From: Williamsia faeni
GTDB taxonomy: Bacteria > Actinomycetota > Actinomycetes > Mycobacteriales > Mycobacteriaceae
Assembly (NCBI GenBank): GCA_003202005.1
Contig: QJJF01000010.1
Location: 122,968 to 186,967, forward strand
Length of the DNA: 64,000 bases
Direction: 5' to 3'
In this document: positions 44,488 to 51,720 of the stretch, in pieces
Layout: each line of letters opens with the position of its first letter
How positions within the stretch are numbered: the first letter of the stretch is position 1
The notes under the pieces: model-generated
What the model was told of the DNA's origin: nothing
Databases searched by the model: none
The model's input: the letters and a program-made list of their open reading frames with translations, nothing else
Translations under genes and position numbers: made by a program

Positions 44488-45122
44488 TGGACAGCCACGC
44501 GAACGGGATCTATCGCAAACTCCGGGAGAATCTGCTGGCCGGCGTCTACCCGGTGGACAGCCCGCTGATCCCGGGGGTGCTCAGTGAGGACTTCGCGGTC
44601 TCCCGCACCCCGGTGCGGGAGGCGCTGGCCCTGCTGGCGCAGGACGGACTGATCGAACCGGTCCGTCGCGGATTCATGATCACCCAGCGTGGCGACGACG
44701 AACTGCTCGAGCTCTTCGAGGCGCAGGCTGCCCTCGACGCCGCGGTGGCGTCGGCGGCTGCTGACCGTCGCACCGACGTCGATCTGCTCCGATTGCAGGA
44801 CGCACTGGACCGGTCGACCCAGCACGAAGAGCCGGTCGATGTCCGCCTCGCGCTGCGGCAGTGGCACACCGCCCTGCGCGAGGCGGCACACAACCGAACC
44901 ATGACCGATCTGCTCGATCGGCTCGATGCCCAGATCAAACTGGGCGCACCGTGGAAGCCCTCACATTCCGACGGCGCGTTCGAGCGCCCGATCGCCGAGC
45001 ATCGGGACATTCTCGCGGCGGTGCGCGAACGTGATCGGGACGGGGCACGCCTGGCGATGCTGGCGCACCACGCCGCCGACCGCGACAACCGAATTGCCCA
45101 ATTGGCCCAGAGACACGCGTAA
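44487..45122 (+). CDS. GntR family transcriptional regulator, FCD type
   Basis: This 211-aa protein has a winged-helix domain (about 5-70) with LSEDFAVSRTPVREALALLA and an FCD domain (about 80-205) with QWHTALREAAHNRTMTDLLD and AEHRDILAAVRERD. It probably controls its own operon and perhaps the divergent sulfurtransferase-thiM unit through the TGTATACA site. The start overlaps the stop of the LLM gene by one base (TGATG). Confidence 0.86.
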   Translation: MDSHANGIYRKLRENLLAGVYPVDSPLIPGVLSEDFAVSRTPVREALALLAQDGLIEPVRRGFMITQRGDDELLELFEAQAALDAAVASAAADRRTDVDLLRLQDALDRSTQHEEPVDVRLALRQWHTALREAAHNRTMTDLLDRLDAQIKLGAPWKPSHSDGAFERPIAEHRDILAAVRERDRDGARLAMLAHHAADRDNRIAQLAQRHA

Positions 45123-45205
45123 TTCGCGTCTGTGGGCTGTTCGGAGTACGTCCTTCCGATTCCTGTGATTCCTATGGCGGTGCCTGTTGGCGCGGCGCGC
45201 TACCC

Positions 45206-45240
45206 TGTGACTACAGTCACTGATCGTGACTCCAGTCACA
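45206..45240. promoter_or_regulatory. Two tandem CRP/GlxR-like sites
   Basis: TGTGA-CTACAG-TCACT (45206-45221) and CGTGA-CTCCAG-TCACA (45225-45240) match TGTGA-N6-TCACA and repeat with a 19-nt period. TACCCT just upstream (45201-45206) could be a -10 box. The sites lie 23-57 nt before the DUF3263 start. Confidence 0.6.
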
Positions 45241-45262
45241 TGTCGAAGGGAGTGAGTGGGTC

Positions 45263-45484
45263 TTGGCACCGAATGCGCGGGAAATGTTGGATTTCGAAGT
45301 CCAGTGGTACCACCTCGGCGGTGGGCCCTCTGAACAGATTCATGAGCGTTTCGGAATGTCGGATCGCGACTACTTTGCGTCGTTGAACGACCTTCTGCGG
45401 GAGAGTCCGCCGGAACAGCTCTCACCGAGTGCAGTCGAACGGATGCGCGGAGTCGTGCGCCGCCGGCTCTGGATGGCCAAGTAG
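45263..45484 (+). CDS. DUF3263 family protein
   Basis: This 73-aa protein starts at a TTG with GAAGGGAGTGAG upstream. NAREMLDFEVQWYHLGGGPS and QIHERFGMSDRDYFASLNDL match the DUF3263 pattern (EMLDFE, RFGMS), a small helical, HTH-like domain common in actinobacteria. Its function is unknown; a DNA-binding role is plausible. The ATG at 45240 lies in another frame. It ends 10 nt before the stop of the convergent SRPBCC gene. Tandem CRP-like sites precede it. Confidence 0.8.
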   Translation: MAPNAREMLDFEVQWYHLGGGPSEQIHERFGMSDRDYFASLNDLLRESPPEQLSPSAVERMRGVVRRRLWMAK

Positions 45485-45494
45485 CCGGGTCCGA

Positions 45495-45932
45495 TCACGC
45501 GAGCCGGCGTTTGGCCTCCTCCTTGAGACCCTTCTGGGCAGTGTTCAGTGCGGTTTTCTGAGCCTGCTTGACCAGGAGGCCGGGGAGTTTGATCTTCAGT
45601 TCCACCTCGAGTTCGAACTCGATATGTGAGCCCTTGCCCTTGGGCGTCACCGTGTACTGGCCGTGCTGGTGGGACAGCTGGTCGGCTTCGATGAGATCCC
45701 AGGTGCAGGTGTTCTCTGTCCACGAGTAGGTCAGCACCTGATGGTCTGTCATACCGATGGCCTGGAGTTGGAGCTTCACGGTCTTCGGTGAGCCGTCCTC
45801 GTACTCTTCGGTGATCTCGGCCTTCTTGTGTGGTCCCGACCAGTCGGGCAGGGACTCCACGTCGAGCAGGATCTCCATGATCACGGCCGGGGGTGCGTCG
45901 ATGTCGAATTCGGTCTTTGCGTTCACAGGCAT
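45495..45932 (-). CDS. SRPBCC (START-like/polyketide cyclase) family protein
   Basis: This 145-aa protein starts MPVNAKTEFDIDAPPAVIME and has VESLPDWSGPHKKAEITEEY and a long C-terminal helix ending QKGLKEEAKRRLA. The fold is a helix-grip hydrophobic-ligand pocket. Actinobacterial members of this size are annotated as cyclase/dehydrase-like without a known ligand. No Shine-Dalgarno site is visible (TTTTTCCTCC precedes the ATG), so the start may be leaderless or elsewhere. Confidence 0.8.
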   Translation of the reverse strand: MPVNAKTEFDIDAPPAVIMEILLDVESLPDWSGPHKKAEITEEYEDGSPKTVKLQLQAIGMTDHQVLTYSWTENTCTWDLIEADQLSHQHGQYTVTPKGKGSHIEFELEVELKIKLPGLLVKQAQKTALNTAQKGLKEEAKRRLA

Positions 45933-46122
45933 GGAGGAAAAATTACACCGATGCGCCCGCAATATCTGTCAGGTTCGGATCCGGCGAAGTTGTCGTTGGT
46001 TTGTGACCGAAGCGTTGCCATCGAATGCAGGCGTGGACCCGCGGCGGGGGAGTAGGGTCTGTCCCAAGTGACCGGCACGGTGAGACGACCGGTACTTCCA
46101 GGGCTGGGAATCGGGGGGCCTT

Positions 46123-46707
46123 GTGACTCCGCTTTATTTCTTGATGGGACGAAAGTTGTTCACTGCACGTAGTTTTGGTGTCCGCTCGCGCCTTCGACGG
46201 AGGCTGGCGCTGGCCGGGATCGTCGGGGCAGGGGCGGTGGCAATGGTCGGTTTTGCCGGGCTCGGTACCGCGGCGGCGGATCCGCTCGTCTGCGAGGTGT
46301 CCAACGGGCACAACGTAATCCACTTGGACGGCAACGGCGGCTGCGGCGCCAATGCCGGCCCTGGCAGCACGGCCCGGGCCGTGGACCAAAGCGGTGGTGG
46401 CACAGCTGTTGCGTCGTCGAACACCGGCGGAAACGCGAACGCCCTGAACCTGCAACCCGGCGCCGCAGCCCTTTCTGGAGCGATCTCAGGCGGTAGCGGA
46501 TACGCCGTGACCACCGGTCCCGGCGGGATTTCCGTGGCTCAGGCGCGGGACGGTGGTACGTCGATCGCGATCGCGGGATGGGGCGGTACCGCCTACTCGG
46601 GACCCTATGGGGCACAGTGCACAGGCAGCTTCGCCGCCGCAGTCGACACCAACACAGGCCAGGGCTGTATCGGTGCCGGAGGCATTTGGCTTTCGACTCC
46701 CAGATAA
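46123..46707 (+). CDS. Secreted small Gly/Ala-rich protein (DUF6764-like)
   Basis: This 194-aa protein has a basic N-terminus (RSFGVRSRLRRRLALAG), a hydrophobic stretch and a TAAADP cleavage-like site near residue 53, so it is probably exported. The mature part has four Cys (VCEVSNG, GGCGAN, AQCTGS, GQGCIG) and many Gly, Ala, Ser and Asn residues. It resembles the actinobacterial DUF6764 group, a placement made from memory. The start may be GTG 46123 or ATG 46144. Its function is unknown. A strong hairpin follows. Confidence 0.7.
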   Translation: MTPLYFLMGRKLFTARSFGVRSRLRRRLALAGIVGAGAVAMVGFAGLGTAAADPLVCEVSNGHNVIHLDGNGGCGANAGPGSTARAVDQSGGGTAVASSNTGGNANALNLQPGAAALSGAISGGSGYAVTTGPGGISVAQARDGGTSIAIAGWGGTAYSGPYGAQCTGSFAAAVDTNTGQGCIGAGGIWLSTPR

Positions 46708-46745
46708 CAAACCATGATGCGGGACGCTTCCTCCCGCACACCCCG

Positions 46746-46781
46746 ACGAAGAGCGGTGCCGCTTACGGTGCCGCTCTTCGT
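46746..46781 (+). terminator. Terminator after the secreted protein gene
   Basis: ACGAAGAGCGG (46746-46756) pairs with CCGCTCTTCGT (46771-46781), and inner TGCCG/CGGTG extends the stem. No T tract follows. Confidence 0.8.
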
Positions 46782-46868
46782 GTATGGGCGGGCCGATGTC
46801 ATGGGACGTTGGTCTCGGATTTACAAAGAGGACACGTGACAATCGGTCGTTCAGACTAGATTGAATCG

Positions 46869-47837
46869 GTGAACGAGATACTGCGTCTTTCGGACTTTGG
46901 ACCCGATCATCCCGATATCGGTCCCGACTTCAGCGTTGTTGCCGGACGTGAGGCACTGCAAAAAATCGTCGACCTCGCCGACACCACGCAATTCCTGGTC
47001 GACGACCGCGATGACGACGACCCTCGATTGCTGACCCTGCCGGGGCGCAACGTCATCGACACCTGGCGTGAGGACTATCCCTACGACGAGCGTATGGGCC
47101 GCGACCAATACGAGCTGGAAAAGCGGTTGCTGCAGATCGAACTGCTCAAGCTCCAGCGATGGATCAAGGCGACCAACCAGCGCCATGTGCTGGTTTTCGA
47201 GGGGCGTGACGCCGCGGGTAAGGGTGGCACGATCAAGCGATTCATGGAGCACCTCAATCCCCGTGGCGCACGGGTGGTTGCCCTGGAGAAGCCCAGCGAG
47301 AGGGAATCGACCGAATGGTATTTCCAGCGCTACGTGCAGCACTTGCCCGCCGCCGGTGAGATCGTCATGTTCGACCGTTCCTGGTACAACCGGACCGGCG
47401 TCGAACGGGTGATGGGATTTTGCACCGACGAACAGCACGCCCAGTTCCTGCGGCAGGCTCCGCTGTTCGAGGAGATGCTGATCGATGACGGGATCAAACT
47501 GATCAAGTTCTGGTTCTCGGTGTCACCGCTGGAGCAGCGCACCCGGTTTGCGATCAGGCAGGTCGACCCGGTCCGACAATGGAAGTTGTCGCCGATGGAC
47601 CTTGCCTCCCTGGACAAATGGGACAAATACACCGCGGCCAAGGAAGAGATGTTCGCCGGGACCGACACCGACCATGCGCCGTGGACGGTGGTGAAGAGCA
47701 ACGACAAGAAGCGCGCTCGACTCAGCGCCATGCGGTACGTCTTGAACCTCTACGACTACGACGACCGCGACGATGAGATCGTCGGACGACCCGATCCGCT
47801 GATCGTCGGTCGGGGTAGCGACATCCTCGATGAATAG
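46869..47837 (+). CDS. ppk2: Polyphosphate kinase 2
   Basis: This 322-aa PPK2-family enzyme has Walker A FEGRDAAGKGGTIKRFMEHL, the Walker B/lid MFDRSWYNRTGVERVMGFC and the C-terminal WTVVKSNDKKRARL. PPK2 uses polyphosphate to phosphorylate nucleotides (GDP or ADP). An extension of about 75 residues precedes the catalytic domain, normal for class I actinobacterial forms. The GTG start at 46869 has no strong ribosome site. It precedes a small membrane protein gene on the same strand. Confidence 0.92.
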   Translation: MNEILRLSDFGPDHPDIGPDFSVVAGREALQKIVDLADTTQFLVDDRDDDDPRLLTLPGRNVIDTWREDYPYDERMGRDQYELEKRLLQIELLKLQRWIKATNQRHVLVFEGRDAAGKGGTIKRFMEHLNPRGARVVALEKPSERESTEWYFQRYVQHLPAAGEIVMFDRSWYNRTGVERVMGFCTDEQHAQFLRQAPLFEEMLIDDGIKLIKFWFSVSPLEQRTRFAIRQVDPVRQWKLSPMDLASLDKWDKYTAAKEEMFAGTDTDHAPWTVVKSNDKKRARLSAMRYVLNLYDYDDRDDEIVGRPDPLIVGRGSDILDE

Positions 47838-47880
47838 GACGTTGCGGGGTTTCACGCCTACGGATCGGTAGCCTGAGTCG

Positions 47881-48702
47881 GTGCGTTCCTTCCTTACTGC
47901 TGTGTTCTGTCTTGTCGCGATAGTCGGCGTGGCCATCGCGATACCCGCATTCTGGGTCAACTCGAATCTGGTCGACCGTGATGGCTTCAGCGACATGGTT
48001 TCCCCGCTCGCGGACAACCCGAAGGTTCAGGAACATATCGCCGACGAGATCACCGCGGAGGTTTCCGCTGCAGCCCCGTTGATCCCGGAGGCGCTGATCC
48101 GACCTCTCGCGGGGGCCTACACCCGCGGCGACAACTTCGAGGCCGACTTCACCGAGGCGATGAACCAGCAACACGACTGGCTCTTCGAAGAGGCCTCACC
48201 TGAAGACAAGGGTCAGGTGATGTCGCTGGATCTGACGCCGATGGTCAACCGCATCATCGACGATCGGATCTTCGGGGGTATCGAGATCTCGGGGCCGATC
48301 GAGGTGCCGCTGACCGATTCCGCCGCGGCCGGTCTGGAAGCCGGGCGCTATCACGATCTCGGTGATCAGATCGGATACATCGCCTACGGTTCGCTGGTGA
48401 TCGCCGTGGTCGCGGCGATCGGTGGGCTGGCGGTGGCGCGGCGACGCGGATTGGTCCTTGCCGCAGTCGGATTCGGTGTGATCTTCGGTGGGGTGCTGAC
48501 GTGGCTGATGGGCGACTTTGCTCAGCGCCGTGCACTCGACGAGGTCTCCGGCGCGGACGGATCGGCGCGTGAGGTCGCCGAACTCATCATCGACGAGGTG
48601 GTGCACAGCATGCAGAAGATCGGACTGATCGCTGCCTTCGCGGGCGTTGCTCTGGCCGTTGCCGGCGTACTGGTCACGGCGATGCTCGAACGCCGGCGCT
48701 AG
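47881..48702 (+). CDS. Conserved membrane protein of unknown function
   Basis: This 273-aa protein has one N-terminal membrane segment (FLTAVFCLVAIVGVAIAIPA), an outer domain of about 140 residues (FWVNSNLVDRDGFSDMVSPL onward) and three C-terminal segments around IGYIAYGSLVIAVVAAIGG, GLVLAAVGFGVIFGGVL and IGLIAAFAGVALAVAGV. This build is common in actinobacterial proteins next to housekeeping genes, but I cannot name a function. The start is GTG. It lies 43 nt after ppk2 and 46 nt before dinB. Confidence 0.7.
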   Translation: MRSFLTAVFCLVAIVGVAIAIPAFWVNSNLVDRDGFSDMVSPLADNPKVQEHIADEITAEVSAAAPLIPEALIRPLAGAYTRGDNFEADFTEAMNQQHDWLFEEASPEDKGQVMSLDLTPMVNRIIDDRIFGGIEISGPIEVPLTDSAAAGLEAGRYHDLGDQIGYIAYGSLVIAVVAAIGGLAVARRRGLVLAAVGFGVIFGGVLTWLMGDFAQRRALDEVSGADGSAREVAELIIDEVVHSMQKIGLIAAFAGVALAVAGVLVTAMLERRR

Positions 48703-48741
48703 TCGGTCACCGTACCCGAGGAGCTGTGTCGGAGGCCCATG

Positions 48742-48755
48742 CGAACATATGTTCG
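48742..48755. promoter_or_regulatory. LexA (SOS) box at the dinB start
   Basis: CGAACATATGTTCG is a perfect 14-bp palindrome matching the actinobacterial LexA consensus (CGAAC-N4-GTTCG). It covers the ATG of dinB (48749-48751), so LexA binding would block transcription starting at or just upstream of the start codon. Confidence 0.85.
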
Positions 48756-49960
48756 TGCCCCGGATCGAGCAGCGTGAACAAGCCAGCATTCTGCATGCTG
48801 ATCTCGACTCGTTCTATGCCTCGGTAGAGCAGCGCGACCACCCGGAGTTGCGTGGTCGGCCGGTGATCGTCGGTGGCGGGGTCGTGCTCGCGGCCAGCTA
48901 TGAGGCCAAGGCTTTCGGTATCCGGACACCGATGAACGGCCGTGAAGCACTGGCGATGTGCCCGCGGGCAGTGGTGATGCCGGCGCGGTTCGAGGCCTAC
49001 AGCGAGGCGAGTAAGGCCGTATTCGAGATCTTTCGCGACACCACACCGATCGTCGAGGGGATCTCGATCGACGAGGCCTTTCTCGACGTCGGTGGTCTGC
49101 GCCGGATCAGTGGTTCGCCGATGGAGATCGGTGCGCGCCTGCGGGCCCGGGTGGCCACCGAGGTGGGCCTGCCGATCACGGTCGGGATCGCGAGCACCAA
49201 GTTCCTGGCCAAGGTGGCCAGTGCCGTGGCCAAACCCGATGGATTGCTCGAGGTCGCGGTCGGCTCCGAGCTCGATTTCTTGCATCCGCTTCCGGTCGAA
49301 CGGTTGTGGGGTGTGGGCGCCGTGACCGCGGCGAAACTCCACAGCGCAGGATTGCGAACCGTCGGAGACCTGGCATCGGTCGGCGAACCGTTGCTGGGTT
49401 CGGTGGTTGGTTCCGGAGCCGGCCGCCATCTATATGCGCTGTCGATGGCCCGAGATCCGCGGCGGGTGGAGGTCGGGCGCCGCCGCCGGTCGATCGGCTC
49501 ACAGCGAGCCATGGGTCGCCGCGCGAAAACGCCCGGAGAACTCGAGGCGACGCTGGTCGCGATCATCGATCGGCTCGGCAAACGGCTCCGCACTGCCGAT
49601 CGGATGACCCGCACCGTGATCCTGCGCCTGCGGTTCGACGACTTCACCCGCGCCACCCGATCGCACACCCTCTACGAGTCGACCGATCGCACCGACGTCC
49701 TGATGACTGCGTCGCGGAAGATCCTTGACGCCGCCATGCCGATGATCGAGACCAAGGGCTGCACACTGCTGGGTGTCTCGTTCACCAACCTGTCCGGCCG
49801 CGATGTCGTCCAGCTGGCGTTGCCCTTCGAAGAGCACCATCAGGAGAGGCTGGACATCACGGTCGACAGTCTGCGCGATCGGTTCGGATCGAAGGCCGTG
49901 ACCAGGGCTGTTCTCCTCGGCCGCCCCGAGGGAATGCAGGTGCCGATGCTGCCCGACTGA
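48749..49960 (+). CDS. dinB: DNA polymerase IV (Y-family, DinB)
   Basis: This 403-aa translesion polymerase has ILHADLDSFYASVEQRDHPE (metal Asp), the YEAKAFGIRTPM finger, GISIDEAFLDVGGL (catalytic Asp-Glu) and ITVGIASTKFLAKVASAVAKP. The helix-hairpin-helix and little-finger domains follow. A terminal beta-clamp motif is not obvious; QLALPF near residue 365 is a candidate. ATG 48749 lies inside the LexA box with GGAGG 13 nt upstream; GTG 48755 is an alternative. It bypasses DNA lesions. SOS control is predicted. Confidence 0.93.
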   Translation: MFVPRIEQREQASILHADLDSFYASVEQRDHPELRGRPVIVGGGVVLAASYEAKAFGIRTPMNGREALAMCPRAVVMPARFEAYSEASKAVFEIFRDTTPIVEGISIDEAFLDVGGLRRISGSPMEIGARLRARVATEVGLPITVGIASTKFLAKVASAVAKPDGLLEVAVGSELDFLHPLPVERLWGVGAVTAAKLHSAGLRTVGDLASVGEPLLGSVVGSGAGRHLYALSMARDPRRVEVGRRRRSIGSQRAMGRRAKTPGELEATLVAIIDRLGKRLRTADRMTRTVILRLRFDDFTRATRSHTLYESTDRTDVLMTASRKILDAAMPMIETKGCTLLGVSFTNLSGRDVVQLALPFEEHHQERLDITVDSLRDRFGSKAVTRAVLLGRPEGMQVPMLPD

Positions 49961-50007
49961 GTTCGATGCCATCGGCATCTCGCCCCGAGCCGCGCTACGG
50001 TGTCAAA

Positions 50008-51486
50008 ATGGCTTCATCGACCGTCGCGGACACCAGTGACGTAACCGGAGATGGGCTCGACGAACGGCCGCACCTCCGGACAAGGCGCAAACAACTGACC
50101 GATCCCCGGCGCTGGAGCGCGCCGTGGGTGGTCTCGTTCTGCACGTTTGCCGTGCTGGCGGGCGTGTACATCGTCTATGTGGTCAGGCGCTTCGAGCGGC
50201 TCGGATTCTCCGGGTGGGACCTGGGCATATTCACGCAGGCTGTCAGGGCATACAGTCGTTTCGAGGCGCCGATCGTGCCTCTCGAAGGCACCGACGTCAA
50301 CCTGATGGGCGACCATTTTCAGCCGTGGATTGCGCTGATCGGGCCGATCTACCGGATCTTCCCGTCGCCGATGACACTGCTGGTGGTTCAGGCGCTGCTG
50401 TTTGCGTTGGCGGCGATACCCATCGTGCGGTTGGCGACCAAGCAATGGGGCGTCGTCGTCGGTGTATTGATCGCCGTCGCCTATGGGATGTCCTGGGGTA
50501 TCTCTCACGCACTGGCCTTCGACTTCCACGAAATCGCGCTGGCCGTGCCACTGCTGGCATTCAGTCTGGTCGCTCTCGTCGAGGGGCGGTGGCGCGCGGC
50601 TCTGCTGTACGCGTTGCCGCTGGTCTTCTGCAAAGAAGACCTCGGTTTAACCGTCGTGGTGCTGGCAGCGGTGGTGGCGTGGCGATGCGGTAAACCGGCC
50701 TACCGCTGGGCGGCCGCCACCGCAGTGTGGGGTCTGGGCTGGACCGCTTTTGCCACGAAGGTGGTCATCCCGGCACTCGGTAGCGGTGACTATTCGTACG
50801 GCACGAAGTTTCCGGAGTCTCCGATAGACGGAGTCAAGGACTTCATCCTTGGAGTCGCGTCGGGCGATGCCCGGGCCTCGACGGCGTTCATGCTGCTGGT
50901 GATCACGTTGTTCCTGGGAGTGCGATCACCAATCGCACTGATCGCGGTCCCGACCATCGTCTGGCGGTTCTGGAGCACCAACTACCTGTACTGGTCCGAC
51001 GACTACCACTACGACGCCATCTTGATGCCGATCATGTTCGTCGCGATGATCGATGCGTTGATGTCGATGGATCGGCAGGGCCGGTCGCGTCGGGTGATCA
51101 CCGGGTTCGCGGCGGGGGCTGCGGTGGTCGCGCTGATTCTGGCCGCGGGTGGACCGCTCCACCGGTTGGGTCAGAGCGACTTCTACAGCCCGGCCACCGC
51201 CGCGCAATCGGTGGACGTGCTCGTCCGTCAGATCCCGGCGGGTGATTCGGTGGCCGCGACCAACAACATTGCACCGCAACTCGTTTCCGACTACGACGTG
51301 ACACTGTTTCCGCGTCAGAGCCGCGACCGGTCGGTGCCGGAGTGGATCATCGTCGACAAGAACACCTACAACATGTTCCCGACGAGTCCGGAGGGCGTCC
51401 GAAAAGCTTTGGATGAGACCGAATCCGATGGTCAGTACCGGGAGGTCGGTAGCCGCAACGGAGTGGTCCTGCTGCACCGCCGCTGA
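50008..51486 (+). CDS. DUF2079 family membrane protein
   Basis: This product of about 492 aa has around 10-12 predicted membrane helices. The N-terminal FSGWDLGIFTQAVRAYSRFE and VNLMGDHFQPWIALIGPIYR are DUF2079 hallmarks (WDLGIF...GDHF). The fold resembles GT-C glycosyltransferases, so a lipid-linked sugar transfer is possible but unproven. ATG 50008 is preferred: TACGGT lies 7 nt upstream as a leaderless -10 box. ATG 49966 is the alternative. The stop is followed within 8 nt by array C. Confidence 0.85.
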   Translation: MASSTVADTSDVTGDGLDERPHLRTRRKQLTDPRRWSAPWVVSFCTFAVLAGVYIVYVVRRFERLGFSGWDLGIFTQAVRAYSRFEAPIVPLEGTDVNLMGDHFQPWIALIGPIYRIFPSPMTLLVVQALLFALAAIPIVRLATKQWGVVVGVLIAVAYGMSWGISHALAFDFHEIALAVPLLAFSLVALVEGRWRAALLYALPLVFCKEDLGLTVVVLAAVVAWRCGKPAYRWAAATAVWGLGWTAFATKVVIPALGSGDYSYGTKFPESPIDGVKDFILGVASGDARASTAFMLLVITLFLGVRSPIALIAVPTIVWRFWSTNYLYWSDDYHYDAILMPIMFVAMIDALMSMDRQGRSRRVITGFAAGAAVVALILAAGGPLHRLGQSDFYSPATAAQSVDVLVRQIPAGDSVAATNNIAPQLVSDYDVTLFPRQSRDRSVPEWIIVDKNTYNMFPTSPEGVRKALDETESDGQYREVGSRNGVVLLHRR

Positions 51487-51493
51487 TCCCACT

Positions 51494-51720
51494 CCGCCGA
51501 GCGGGCCGACAAACCCGCCGAGCGTGCCCAAGTCGCCGTCGAGCGTGCCCAAATCACCGCCGAGCGTGCCCAAATCGCCGTCGAGCGTGCCAAAAGCATT
51601 GGCGCATATGTATTTTCGGCACGGTGAACGGCGATATCGGCACGCTCGGCGGTTGGATCGGCACGCTCGACGGTTGGCGCGTATGCACTTTCGGCACGGT
51701 CGACGGTTGGATCGGCACGG
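51494..51720. repeat. Array C of the 21-bp intergenic unit, inverted-repeat form
   Basis: Direct units start at 51494, 51515, 51536, 51557 and 51578. The centre holds CCAAAAGC and GTATTTTCGG. Inverted units lie at 51618, 51639, 51660, 51693 and 51714 (partial). A second GCACTTTCGG centre-like segment (51683-51694) interrupts the inverted arm. It fills the entire gap between the convergent DUF2079 and S9 peptidase genes and touches the S9 stop codon. Confidence 0.9.
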
